Assembly: GCF_042680725.1 (NCBI RefSeq)
Contig: NZ_JBHUEK010000004.1
Span: 186,001-250,000, forward strand
Direction of reading: 5' to 3'
Length of the DNA stretch: 64,000 nt
Source: Ferdinandcohnia salidurans
Lineage (GTDB): Bacteria; Bacillota; Bacilli; Bacillales; Bacillaceae_L
Below, in pieces: positions 16,952-25,958 of the stretch (its first letter is position 1; each line of letters opens with the position of its first letter). The notes below the pieces were generated by a model that ran no database searches, was not told where the DNA came from, and was given only the letters and a program-made list of their open reading frames with translations. The position numbers and the translations under genes are program-made.

Positions 16952-17626
16952 ATGTTAAATAAGATTTTTGATTGGGTTGACGAACGTCTTGATATTACTC
17001 CTCTCTGGGCAGATATTGCAGACCATGAAGTTCCTGAGCATGTAAACCCAGCGCATCATTTTAGTGCGTTTGTTTATTGCTTTGGAGGACTAACATTCTT
17101 TATCGTCGTCATCCAAGTACTATCTGGTATGTTTTTAACAATGTACTATGTACCAGATATCATTAATGCATGGAATTCTGTTTATTACTTACAAAATGAA
17201 GTAGCATTTGGACAGATTGTTCGCGGAATGCATCACTGGGGAGCTAGTTTGGTTATCGTCATGATGTTCCTACATACCCTACGTGTTTTCTTCCAAGGTG
17301 CTTATAAAAAACCTCGTGAGCTTAACTGGATAGTGGGAGTTTTAATTTTCTTTGTCATGTTAGCGCTTGGTTTAACAGGTTACCTATTACCTTGGGATAT
17401 GAAAGCGTTATTCGCAACAAAAGTTACAATCCAAATTGTTGAATCTGTTCCACTCATAGGGCCTTACTTAAAGACTCTAATTGCAGGACACCCTGAAATT
17501 GTTGGGGCACAGACTTTGACACGTTTCTTTGCTATTCATGTATTCTTCTTACCAGCAGCATTATTTGGATTACTAGCTGCTCACTTTATCATGATTCGTC
17601 GTCAAGGTATTTCTGGTCCATTGTAG
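16952..17626 (+). CDS. qcrB: Menaquinol:cytochrome c reductase cytochrome b subunit
   Basis: Four-helix cytochrome b6-type subunit (224 residues) binding two b hemes across the membrane. The histidine pairs appear in the helices containing GMHHWGASLVIVMMFLHTLRVF and in the fourth helix (FFAIHVFFLPAALFGLLAAHF). As in b6f-like complexes, the rest of cytochrome b (subunit IV) is fused to the next gene product. Translationally close to qcrA. The 160-bp space to qcrC is long for genes of one complex. Confidence 0.98.
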   Translation: MLNKIFDWVDERLDITPLWADIADHEVPEHVNPAHHFSAFVYCFGGLTFFIVVIQVLSGMFLTMYYVPDIINAWNSVYYLQNEVAFGQIVRGMHHWGASLVIVMMFLHTLRVFFQGAYKKPRELNWIVGVLIFFVMLALGLTGYLLPWDMKALFATKVTIQIVESVPLIGPYLKTLIAGHPEIVGAQTLTRFFAIHVFFLPAALFGLLAAHFIMIRRQGISGPL

Positions 17627-17786
17627 GATGGAATTCACCTTCATTTTATGAAGTGTAAAGTGTGCACTATTCACAATGGATTGATATGGACTAATAATTT
17701 TCGAGCTTGCTCGATTGTATAATGAAAAATATGTACAAACTCTTTTGAGTGTAATGTAAATTCTCTAAAAAGGAGGGGGACTGATT
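17627..17786 (+). other. qcrB-qcrC spacer with palindrome and -10-like box
   Basis: Contains CTTC-attttat-GAAG near 17639-17653, an exact palindrome TCGAGC-tt-GCTCGA (17701-17714) and TATAAT at 17718-17723. The -35 position (TAATTT) is poor, so a second promoter for qcrC is possible but weak. No reading frame of note. Confidence 0.4.
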
Positions 17787-18554
17787 ATGCATCGCGGAAA
17801 AGGAATGAAATTTGTTGGGGACTCACGTGTTCCTGTAAGTAATAAAAAGCATATTCCTAAGGATTACTCCGAGTATCCAGGGAAAACAGAAGCATTCTGG
17901 CCAAACTTCCTCTTAAAAGAATGGTTAGTTGGTTCTGTTTTCTTAGTAGCTTTTTTATGCTTAACAGCAGCACACCCATCACCATTGGAAAAAGTCGCTG
18001 ATCCAACTGCGGCGGGATATATTCCATTGCCAGACTGGTATTTCTTATTCATGTATCAATTGATTAAGTACACGTATGCATCAGGTGATTATAACATAAT
18101 TGGTACACTTATTATTCCGGGACTTGCGTTTGGAGCACTTCTACTAGCACCATTCTTAGATCGTGGTCCTGAACGTAGACCTTCTAAACGCCCAATTGCT
18201 ACAGGTATGATGCTTTTAGCATTTGCTGCTACTGCTTACTTAACATGGGAATCAGCTTCTCAAGTAGACTGGGAAGCAAGAGCAGAATCTGCGAAAATCG
18301 TAGCAGAAGTTGAGGTAGATAAAGAATCTGAAGGATACTTACTATACCAAGACAAGGGTTGTATCGGATGTCACGGTGGTAACCTTGAAGGTGGACCAGC
18401 AGGTAAGGCGTTAGTTGATAACGGATTATCTCCTGAAGAAATCTCTAACATTGCGAAAAATGGTCAAGGTGCAATGCCTCCAGGTATGTTCGAGGGTACT
18501 GATGAAGAATTGCAGAAGCTAGCTGAATTTATTTCAGGTGTAACTTCTAAATAA
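17787..18554 (+). CDS. qcrC: Menaquinol:cytochrome c reductase subunit IV-cytochrome c fusion
   Basis: 255 residues. The N-terminal half has three membrane helices of b6f subunit IV type with PLPDWYFLFMYQLIKY; the C-terminal part is a cytochrome c domain with heme motif CIGCH (about residues 192-196) and a distal methionine in AMPPGMFEG. This is the fused arrangement typical of Bacillus. It receives electrons from the Rieske subunit. ATG 17787 follows AAAAAGGAGGGGG, a very strong site that may compensate for the distance to qcrB. Confidence 0.98.
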   Translation: MHRGKGMKFVGDSRVPVSNKKHIPKDYSEYPGKTEAFWPNFLLKEWLVGSVFLVAFLCLTAAHPSPLEKVADPTAAGYIPLPDWYFLFMYQLIKYTYASGDYNIIGTLIIPGLAFGALLLAPFLDRGPERRPSKRPIATGMMLLAFAATAYLTWESASQVDWEARAESAKIVAEVEVDKESEGYLLYQDKGCIGCHGGNLEGGPAGKALVDNGLSPEEISNIAKNGQGAMPPGMFEGTDEELQKLAEFISGVTSK

Positions 18555-18559
18555 TCAAA

Positions 18560-18594
18560 CAAAAAGCTGACTTATACAGTCAGCTTTTTTTATT
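18560..18594 (+). terminator. Terminator of qcrABC
   Basis: AAAAAGCTGAC (18561-18571) pairs with GTCAGCTTTTT (18579-18589) around TTATACA, followed by more T. Confidence 0.92.
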
Positions 18595-18615
18595 AGGAAT
18601 ATACCCTTTTTTAAC

Positions 18616-18643
18616 TTGACAAAGAGACTATTTATAAGAGAAT
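18616..18643 (+). promoter_or_regulatory. Candidate promoter of ypjA
   Basis: Perfect TTGACA at 18616-18621 with GAGAAT (18638-18643, 4/6) 16 bp downstream, just before the ypjA ribosome site. Confidence 0.5.
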
Positions 18644-18677
18644 CTTGAGGTAAGAAAAAAGGAAAGTTGGTACATAG

Positions 18678-19268
18678 ATGAAGTGGATTACATATTTAAT
18701 GGGGCAACGCTGGGTGCTTTGGATTCTCTTACTCATTAACATACCTGGTACGATATATGGGTATATTTGGTATGAGAGTCAACTAAACATCACACCTCCT
18801 AAATTTTTAATTTTTGTTCCAGATAGCCCAACGGCAAGTTTATTTTTTTGTTTTGTGTTAATCGCTTTTTTACTGAGAAAGAATTGGCCGCTTATTGAAG
18901 CGCTGGCGATTGTTACCCTATTTAAATACGGGATCTGGGCAGTAGTTATGAATATTCTTACTTATTTTGTGGACGGCCTAAATATATACGGGTATATGCT
19001 TATTTTTTCTCATCTAGGAATGGCAATTCAAGGTCTATTATATGCTCCATATTATCGAATAAAGTCGATCCATTTAGTAATTGCAGCTATTTGGACCCTA
19101 CATAATGATGTAATTGATTACGTTTTCTTTATGATGCCAAGGTATAGTGTGCTGGATCAATATATCCCTCAGATCGGCTACTTCACATTTTGGTTAAGTA
19201 TGGTGTCAATGTTAATTACCTATCTTCTTTGTATAAAAAAAGATCGATTTAAATTAGAGTTAAGGTAA
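18678..19268 (+). CDS. ypjA: YpjA family membrane protein (DUF1405)
   Basis: 196 residues, about five to six hydrophobic membrane segments starting with WVLWILLLINIPGTIYGYIWY; an acidic/aromatic loop (YESQLNITPPKFLIFVPDSPT) is typical of the DUF1405 family. It sits in the conserved place between qcrC and ypjB. No function is established. ATG 18678 follows AAAAAAGGAAAG. Confidence 0.92.
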   Translation: MKWITYLMGQRWVLWILLLINIPGTIYGYIWYESQLNITPPKFLIFVPDSPTASLFFCFVLIAFLLRKNWPLIEALAIVTLFKYGIWAVVMNILTYFVDGLNIYGYMLIFSHLGMAIQGLLYAPYYRIKSIHLVIAAIWTLHNDVIDYVFFMMPRYSVLDQYIPQIGYFTFWLSMVSMLITYLLCIKKDRFKLELR

Positions 19269-19332
19269 AATTAGTGGTCTACTCTTGTCCAATCTATCAT
19301 ACATTTTACTAGATGTTTGAGGAGGGACAAGT

Positions 19333-20133
19333 ATGAAAATTTCTAGAATTATATGTATTATTTGCTTTATAGTTATGATTCATCCTATATCCATAAACGC
19401 CACCTCCAACGAAGAAAATTGGGAAAAGCTCGATCAAATCTCTGATCAGGCACTACAAATGGTGAAGCAAGAAAGATACAAGGATGCCAAGCAATTATTA
19501 ACACATTTTTCAAATGAATTTTTACGTATGAATCAGCGAGAACAATCATTTTCAATGGATGACCTTCGAATTATTACAATGACCCATAATTCAGCATTTG
19601 AAGCTGTAAATTCCACTTCACTCAGTTTTGAAGAAAGGATCAATCGTGTTACAAAATTCCGTTTGGTAATGGATGCGATGAGATCAGAGCATCAGCCGAT
19701 GTGGACTGAAATGGAAGATTCCATTATGACGACATTTGGGCAAATGAAGGATACTGTTGAAGAGGGAGATACTGAAAGCTTTAATCATCAACTAACAGTC
19801 TTTCTATCAAAATATGATATGATCCATCCGAGTATTGCGGTTGATATTACACCAGAGGATGTTCAAAAAATTGATTCTCATATCGCATTTTTAGATACGT
19901 ACCGAAATGAAGACCTAAAGTCGACTACAAGAATCCAGCAACTTGAACAAATGGAAATGGATCTGAAGAACTTATTTGAACGCATGAAAGAGGATGAAGC
20001 CGATCCATCACTTATCTGGGTGATGATATCAACAGGTGGTGCCATTATTCTCACATTAATTTATGTCGGATGGAGAAAATATAAAGGTGATAAACAAAAG
20101 CGACAAAAACAAAGAGATTATGATCAACGATAA
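19333..20133 (+). CDS. ypjB: Sporulation protein YpjB
   Basis: 266 residues: cleavable-type signal peptide (ISRIICIICFIVMIHPISINA, N-terminus), a helical extracytoplasmic region rich in Glu/Lys, and one C-terminal membrane segment (LIWVMISTGGAIILTLIYVGW) with a short basic tail. This architecture and the position after ypjA identify the family, which is tied to sporulation in Bacillus. ATG 19333 is preceded by TTTGAGGAGGGACAAGT. The stop is immediately followed by a terminator stem. Confidence 0.9.
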   Translation: MKISRIICIICFIVMIHPISINATSNEENWEKLDQISDQALQMVKQERYKDAKQLLTHFSNEFLRMNQREQSFSMDDLRIITMTHNSAFEAVNSTSLSFEERINRVTKFRLVMDAMRSEHQPMWTEMEDSIMTTFGQMKDTVEEGDTESFNHQLTVFLSKYDMIHPSIAVDITPEDVQKIDSHIAFLDTYRNEDLKSTTRIQQLEQMEMDLKNLFERMKEDEADPSLIWVMISTGGAIILTLIYVGWRKYKGDKQKRQKQRDYDQR

Positions 20134-20162
20134 CAGTGGGATTTAACCCACTGTTTGTTTTT
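20132..20162 (+). terminator. Terminator after ypjB
   Basis: AACAGTGGG (20132-20140) pairs with CCCACTGTT (20147-20155) with loop ATTTAA, then TGTTTTTTAG; the stem begins within the ypjB stop codon. Confidence 0.88.
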
Positions 20163-20191
20163 TAGGCGATTAAATTTTGTAAGCAAGTCAA

Positions 20192-20220
20192 TTGACTTTG
20201 TGTCCTACTCAAATTAAAAT
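20192..20220 (+). promoter_or_regulatory. Promoter of the yugP-type gene
   Basis: TTGACT (20192-20197) and TAAAAT (20215-20220) with a 17-bp spacer, 31 bases before the start codon. Strong sigma-A match. Confidence 0.8.
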
Positions 20221-20251
20221 TAAACTATACTATAAGTATGGAGGAAAAAAA

Positions 20252-20929
<678 letters not shown>

Positions 20930-20934
20930 TAAAA

Positions 20935-20975
20935 GGTAAAAGCCGGTTATCAAGCTGATAACTGGCTTTCTTATT
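20935..20975. terminator. Bidirectional terminator between yugP and ypjC
   Basis: AAAGCCGGTTATCA pairs with TGATAACTGGCTTT (one G.T) around a 3-base centre near 20954. A-rich sequence on the left and CTTTC on the right give each converging gene a T-tract. Confidence 0.85.
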
Positions 20976-21841
20976 CATCGCTCTATTGGCTTTTTATTCT
21001 CATCTAGCGTAAAACCTTCACCTAGTACATCATGAACATCACTAACTGAAACAAAAGCATGTGGATCAACAGAGATAATGACTTGTTTTAAGCGACCAAC
21101 CTCACTTCTACCCACAACACAATATAAGATATGTTTCTCTTGTTTCGTATACGACCCCATTCCCTTCAAAATCGTAACACCACGTTCCATCTCATTTAAA
21201 ATCTTTTCTGCAATTTTCTCGTTCTGTTCTGAAATAATCATCGCACCTCTAGCGGCATACGCACCTTCCTGCATAAAATCAATCACTCTTGCCCCAATAA
21301 ACACAGCTAGTAACGTATACATTGCCTCTCGAGGAGATAGATAGAAAATAAGCGAAATCGTGATAACAACAGCATCAAATAAAAACATTGTCCGTCCCAT
21401 GGGCCAACCCACGTATTTGCGAACTAGCCTTGCAATGATATCTACCCCGCCAGTGGTTCCTCCATAGCGGAATATAATCCCGAGTCCAACCCCAATAAAA
21501 ACACCCGCAAATAGGGCTGCAAGCATTAAATCCCCATCAAGTGGAATATCAAGCTGGTAGCGTTGAAATAACCACAAAAATATTGAAACACTAATAGTAC
21601 CGATCATTGTATAGTAAAATGCAACACGGCCTAGCAGCTTCCACCCGAGTATAAACAGTGGAATATTTAATATTAGATTCGTATAAGATGGGTCGAATTC
21701 AAATAGAAAATAGAGCAAAAGTGTGATTCCAGTAAAACCACCTTCCGCAAGATTATTTTGCATATTGAAATGTACAATTCCAAACGAAAAGATGGCAGAG
21801 CCTAATAATATAAAAAAGATACTTTTGAACGATAACTTCAA
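20975..21841 (-). CDS. ypjC: YitT family membrane protein
   Basis: 288 residues, five to six membrane segments in the first 190 residues (FKSIFFILLGSAIFSFGIVHFN at the start; GVGLGIIFRYGGTTGGVDIIARL is a family hallmark), then a C-terminal soluble DUF2179 domain (SVDPHAFVSVSDVHDVLGEGF). Transport or regulatory role unproven. It is transcribed against its neighbours, from a promoter at 21880-21908, as ypjC is in B. subtilis. Confidence 0.93.
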   Translation of the reverse strand: MKLSFKSIFFILLGSAIFSFGIVHFNMQNNLAEGGFTGITLLLYFLFEFDPSYTNLILNIPLFILGWKLLGRVAFYYTMIGTISVSIFLWLFQRYQLDIPLDGDLMLAALFAGVFIGVGLGIIFRYGGTTGGVDIIARLVRKYVGWPMGRTMFLFDAVVITISLIFYLSPREAMYTLLAVFIGARVIDFMQEGAYAARGAMIISEQNEKIAEKILNEMERGVTILKGMGSYTKQEKHILYCVVGRSEVGRLKQVIISVDPHAFVSVSDVHDVLGEGFTLDENKKPIER

Positions 21842-21879
21842 AATGATTTACCCCCGAGATAGTAATATTTTGCCACTTT

Positions 21880-21908
21880 ATTATAAAGTATGGGTAAATA
21901 TCTGACAA
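21880..21908 (-). promoter_or_regulatory. Promoter of ypjC (minus strand)
   Basis: On the minus strand TTGTCA (21903-21908) and a perfect TATAAT (21880-21885) are 17 bp apart, about 40 bases before the ypjC start. Confidence 0.8.
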
Positions 21909-21931
21909 ATCATGTTATATAAAAGAAAAGT

Positions 21932-21961
21932 TTGTCAAAACTCTATATTTTAAGCTAACAT
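21932..21961 (+). promoter_or_regulatory. Candidate promoter of the ypjD-birA operon
   Basis: TTGTCA (21932-21937) and TAACAT (21956-21961) with an 18-bp spacer, 30 bases before ypjD. It is back to back with the ypjC promoter. Confidence 0.6.
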
Positions 21962-21990
21962 AAGAAGAGAAACTTCATGAGGTGATAGAG

Positions 21991-22326
21991 ATGGCAGATA
22001 AAACAATGAAACAGCTACAAGAAGAAGTAGATGAGTACATAAGCCAATTTAAAGAAGGATATTTCAGCCCTCTTGCATTACTAGCAAGATTGACAGAGGA
22101 ATTAGGTGAACTTGCTAGAGAAGTTAATCACTATTACGGTGAAAAACCTAAAAAGGATACAGAAACTGAAAAAAGCATGGCAGAAGAAACAGGCGACATG
22201 TTGTTTGTTTTGATTTGTCTTGCAAATTCCTTGAACATTGACCTTGAAGACGCACATAATACTGTTATGAATAAATTTAATTCAAGAGATAAAGATAGAT
22301 GGACTCGTATTGACACTAACGAATAA
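21991..22326 (+). CDS. ypjD: MazG-like nucleotide pyrophosphohydrolase YpjD
   Basis: 111 residues with the all-alpha NTP pyrophosphatase metal motif: EELGELAREVNHYYG (EExxE) and EETGDMLFVLICLANSLNIDL (ExxD). Likely hydrolyses a non-canonical or excess nucleoside triphosphate; substrate unknown. I chose ATG 21991 because GAGGTGA sits five bases upstream; an in-frame GTG at 21982 lies within that site. First gene of the ypjD-dapB-mgsA-bshA-cca-birA operon; dapB begins 13 bases after its stop. Confidence 0.93.
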   Translation: MADKTMKQLQEEVDEYISQFKEGYFSPLALLARLTEELGELAREVNHYYGEKPKKDTETEKSMAEETGDMLFVLICLANSLNIDLEDAHNTVMNKFNSRDKDRWTRIDTNE

Positions 22327-22339
22327 GGGAGATAAAAGA

Positions 22340-23140
22340 ATGGAAACAATTAAAATCGTAATTGCTGGACCAAGAGGCAGAATGGGAAAAGAAGCGGTAG
22401 CACTAGTACAGGACACTGAGAATTTTTCTCTAGTCGGGGTAATCGATCATAAATACAACGGGCTGTCCTTAAGTGAGATTGATGGATTTTCAAATGTTAA
22501 CGTACCTATCTTTACTGATATTAAAGAAGCGTTTGAAGAAACAAACCCCGATGTGTTGATTGATTTAACAACACCTGAAACGGGTAAATATCATACAGAG
22601 ATTGCTATTGAACATGGAGTACGACCAGTCGTTGGCACTACAGGGTTCACAAAAGATGAATTAGAAAGATTGTCAGTGCTAGCAGAGGAACGTAAAGTAG
22701 GTGCAATTATTGCTCCAAATTTTGCGGTTGGTGCGGTTTTAATGATGAAATTTTCACAAATGGCAGCCAAGTATTTTCAGGATGTGGAAATTATCGAGCT
22801 TCACCATGACCAAAAACTCGATGCTCCATCTGGAACAGCTGCGAAAACAGCAGAACTATTAACAACTGTTAGAGAATCAAAGAAACAAGGACACCCTGAT
22901 GAAAAAGAAACCATTCAAGGTGCTCGAGGTGCTGAATATGACGGAATTCGTATACATAGTGTCCGCTTACCTGGACTTGTCGCACATCAAGAGGTACTGT
23001 TCGGTGGAAATGGACAAATGCTTTCCATTCGCCATGATTCTTTCAACCGGGCTTCTTTCATGTCAGGTGTTAAATTATCCGTTGACACTGTAATGAACCT
23101 TGATGTATTAGTGTATGGATTGGAAAATATTATCGAATAA
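22340..23140 (+). CDS. dapB: 4-hydroxy-tetrahydrodipicolinate reductase
   Basis: NAD(P)H-dependent reductase of the lysine/diaminopimelate pathway, also supplying precursor for spore dipicolinate. 266 residues: N-terminal nucleotide site VIAGPRGRMGKEA, GTTGFT, and the catalytic ELHHDQKLDAPSGTAAKTAE segment (about residues 153-172). ATG 22340 is preceded by AAGGGAGATAAAAG; a frame extension upstream overlaps ypjD and is not coding. Confidence 0.98.
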   Translation: METIKIVIAGPRGRMGKEAVALVQDTENFSLVGVIDHKYNGLSLSEIDGFSNVNVPIFTDIKEAFEETNPDVLIDLTTPETGKYHTEIAIEHGVRPVVGTTGFTKDELERLSVLAEERKVGAIIAPNFAVGAVLMMKFSQMAAKYFQDVEIIELHHDQKLDAPSGTAAKTAELLTTVRESKKQGHPDEKETIQGARGAEYDGIRIHSVRLPGLVAHQEVLFGGNGQMLSIRHDSFNRASFMSGVKLSVDTVMNLDVLVYGLENIIE

Positions 23141-23154
23141 GGGGATACATAACT

Positions 23155-23574
23155 ATGAAAATTGCATTAATTGCTCACGATAAAAAGAAAACAGATCTCG
23201 TTCAATTTTCTACAGCTTATAAATCTATTTTAGAAGATCATGAATTGTTTGCGACAGGTACAACAGGTTCACGTGTTTCTGAAGCTACAGGGTTAAAAAT
23301 CCACAGATTCCAATCCGGACCATTAGGTGGCGATCAGGAGATTGGTGCGATGATCGCAAACAATCAAATGGATATGGTGATCTTTTTTAGAGACCCACTT
23401 ACTGCACAGCCACATGAGCCAGATGTAACAGCACTTATAAGATTATGCGATGTATATGCTGTACCTTTAGCGACAAACATGGGAACGGCTGAGGTGCTTA
23501 TTCATGGACTTGAACAAGGATTTTTCTCCTGGCGTGAAATAATCCGTGATAGACAAGAAGGAAATAATTTGTAA
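23155..23574 (+). CDS. mgsA: Methylglyoxal synthase
   Basis: Turns dihydroxyacetone phosphate into methylglyoxal, a phosphate-relief bypass of lower glycolysis. 139 residues with IALIAHDKKK at the N-terminus, GTTGSRVSEATG, SGPLGGDQEIGAMI and FRDPLTAQPHEPD, the family catalytic and phosphate-binding segments. It lies 14 bases after dapB, as in B. subtilis. Confidence 0.98.
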   Translation: MKIALIAHDKKKTDLVQFSTAYKSILEDHELFATGTTGSRVSEATGLKIHRFQSGPLGGDQEIGAMIANNQMDMVIFFRDPLTAQPHEPDVTALIRLCDVYAVPLATNMGTAEVLIHGLEQGFFSWREIIRDRQEGNNL

Positions 23575-23624
23575 GTTATTAGATACGCATACGTGTATTT
23601 GACGAAGAAGTGGGAGATTCGTAA

Positions 23625-24758
23625 ATGAAACTTAAAATTGGGATTACCTGTTACCCATCTGTTGGCGGTTCAGGTATTGTAGCAACAGAGTTAGGGAAGC
23701 TACTTGCAGAAAAAGGACATGAAATTCATTTTATTTCTTCAAGTCTTCCATTTCGTCTCAACAAAATTTATACAAACATATACTTTCATGAGGTGGAAGT
23801 CAATCAATATTCAGTTTTTAAATATCCACCTTATGACCTTGCATTAGCTAGTAAAATGGCAGAAGTGACAAAGAGGGAAAATCTAGACCTTCTTCATGTG
23901 CACTATGCGATTCCACATGCAGCATGTGCATTTTTAGCAAAGCAAATGGTGGGCGGTGATGTGAAGATTGTAACGACCCTTCACGGAACAGATATTACAG
24001 TTCTCGGGTATGATCCCTCTTTAACAGAACTTATACGCTTTGGAATTGAACAATCTGATGCGGTGACGGCTGTTTCACAATCACTTGTGGAACAAACGTA
24101 TGAGTTAATCGAGCCCAAAAAAGAGATTAAGACGATTTATAATTTTGTAGACGAGAAAATTTATTACAAACGAAATGTAAATGATTTGCGAAGTCAATAT
24201 GGGATTGAAGAGGATGAGCGAGTGATTATCCACGTTTCCAACTTCCGTAAGGTAAAACGTGTACCCGATGTTATCCGCGCATTTGACCTCGTTCAAAAAG
24301 AAGTGAAATCAAAGTTGTTATTAGTTGGTGATGGGCCGGAGTTAACAACTGCCTGTAAATTAATGAATGAATTAGGCCTAGATGATAAAGTCCTTCTTTT
24401 AGGAAAGCAGGAGAACCTTGCTGAACTGTATTCGATCAGTGACTTAAAGCTTTTATTATCTGAAAAAGAAAGCTTTGGTCTCGTTCTCATTGAAGCTATG
24501 GCATGTGGAGTTCCGACAATCGGTACAAATGTTGGTGGAATTCCAGAGGTCATTGAAGATGGTATAGATGGCTATATTTGTGAACTAGGTGATATTAAAG
24601 ATATTGCAAATAAGGCAATTAACCTGCTATCTGATATTGAGTTACATCAAAAGATGTCAAATCAGGCAATTAAATCTGTCCAACAGAAATTTAATTCTGA
24701 ACGAATTGTCAATAACTATGAGGATTTATATTATTCAATACTTTCGAAAAAACGTTGA
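23625..24758 (+). CDS. bshA: N-acetyl-alpha-D-glucosaminyl L-malate synthase
   Basis: First step of bacillithiol synthesis: joins GlcNAc from UDP-GlcNAc to L-malate. 377 residues, GT4-type glycosyltransferase with the opening KIGITCYPSVGGSGIVATELG and the nucleotide-sugar motif ESFGLVLIEAMACG (about residues 281-294) followed by GTNVGGIPEVI. In B. subtilis the deacetylase gene bshB1 (ypjG) stands between mgsA and bshA; here only 50 bases separate them. ATG 23625 with AAGTGGGAG upstream. Confidence 0.96.
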   Translation: MKLKIGITCYPSVGGSGIVATELGKLLAEKGHEIHFISSSLPFRLNKIYTNIYFHEVEVNQYSVFKYPPYDLALASKMAEVTKRENLDLLHVHYAIPHAACAFLAKQMVGGDVKIVTTLHGTDITVLGYDPSLTELIRFGIEQSDAVTAVSQSLVEQTYELIEPKKEIKTIYNFVDEKIYYKRNVNDLRSQYGIEEDERVIIHVSNFRKVKRVPDVIRAFDLVQKEVKSKLLLVGDGPELTTACKLMNELGLDDKVLLLGKQENLAELYSISDLKLLLSEKESFGLVLIEAMACGVPTIGTNVGGIPEVIEDGIDGYICELGDIKDIANKAINLLSDIELHQKMSNQAIKSVQQKFNSERIVNNYEDLYYSILSKKR

Positions 24759-24773
24759 TAGGGGATCACGACG

Positions 24774-25958
24774 ATGGATGAATCTTTTGTAAATGCAAAA
24801 GCAATTCTTACAACATTACATAATAATGGCTACGAAGCTTATTTTGTTGGTGGTTCTGTTCGTGATTATCTCCTTAATCGTTCAATCGGTGATATCGATA
24901 TTGCTACCTCGGCATTACCAAAGCAGATCATCGATTTATTTCCTAAAACGATTGATGTCGGAGCCGTTCATGGAACCGTAATCGTTTTACATGAGGGTGA
25001 ACAATTTGAGGTGACAACCTTTAGAACGGAAGAAGGTTATGAGGATTACCGTCGACCATCACATGTGGAGTTTGTTACTTCCCTTCATGAAGATTTAAAA
25101 AGAAGAGACTTTACGATGAACGCGATTGCGATGACGATTAATGGCGATATTATTGACCCTTTTGATGGAAGGAAAGCGATTGAAAAGAAAGTAATCCAAA
25201 CAGTTGGTAATCCAACTGAACGTTTTCGTGAAGATGCGCTCAGGATGATGAGGGCTGTTCGATTTTTAAGTCAATTGTCCTTTTTACTTTGTGAAAAAAC
25301 GCAATCTGCTATCATGGAAAATGCGTATTTATTAAATAAGATTTCAGTTGAACGGATTACAATCGAATTTGAAAAGTTACTTTCGGGTCCGAGTTGCCAG
25401 GCGGCTTTTCCAATCTTAATTGAGACAAAATTATATCAGTACATACCTGGATTAGAAAATGAAATAAAAGGGTTGGAAAACTTCCCTACATATAAATGGA
25501 ATCAATTGCAAGACAGAGCTGAATATTGGACACTTGTTTGTTATTTGTTGTCTAAAGAGGATATCAAGTCTTTTTTAAGGCAATGGAAGCTCCCGAATAA
25601 AGTTGTAGAACAAGTTGTGCAAAATATAGCGTGTATACAAAATGTTATTCAAAGTGGTTGGAACAATCGACTGTTATATGATTGTGGAGCTAATTGTGTC
25701 CAACAGGTTGAGAGAATTTTATGTGTGCTTGGATTTAAACAAGAAATATCACCATATGAAGAATATGAAAAATTGCCCATTAAGCATCGATCAGATTTAG
25801 ATATTTCGGGTGAGGATTTATTAAATTGGTTTAATCAAAAACCAGGAAAATGGGTTTCAGATCTCTATAATAAAGTTGAAGATGGAATACTTGAAAACGA
25901 AGTGGAAAATAACAAGGGAAAAATAAAGGAGTGGCTTCTATCGTGCAATCAGAAATAA
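24774..25958 (+). CDS. cca: CCA tRNA nucleotidyltransferase
   Basis: Adds or repairs the 3' CCA of tRNAs. 394 residues, class II nucleotidyltransferase: GGSVRDYLLNRSIGDIDIATSA (about residues 26-47, with the DxD metal pair), RRDFTMNA and the RFREDALRMMRAVRF segment. ATG 24774 follows AGGGGATC. The 3' end overlaps the birA start by 16 bases. Confidence 0.97.
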   Translation: MDESFVNAKAILTTLHNNGYEAYFVGGSVRDYLLNRSIGDIDIATSALPKQIIDLFPKTIDVGAVHGTVIVLHEGEQFEVTTFRTEEGYEDYRRPSHVEFVTSLHEDLKRRDFTMNAIAMTINGDIIDPFDGRKAIEKKVIQTVGNPTERFREDALRMMRAVRFLSQLSFLLCEKTQSAIMENAYLLNKISVERITIEFEKLLSGPSCQAAFPILIETKLYQYIPGLENEIKGLENFPTYKWNQLQDRAEYWTLVCYLLSKEDIKSFLRQWKLPNKVVEQVVQNIACIQNVIQSGWNNRLLYDCGANCVQQVERILCVLGFKQEISPYEEYEKLPIKHRSDLDISGEDLLNWFNQKPGKWVSDLYNKVEDGILENEVENNKGKIKEWLLSCNQK

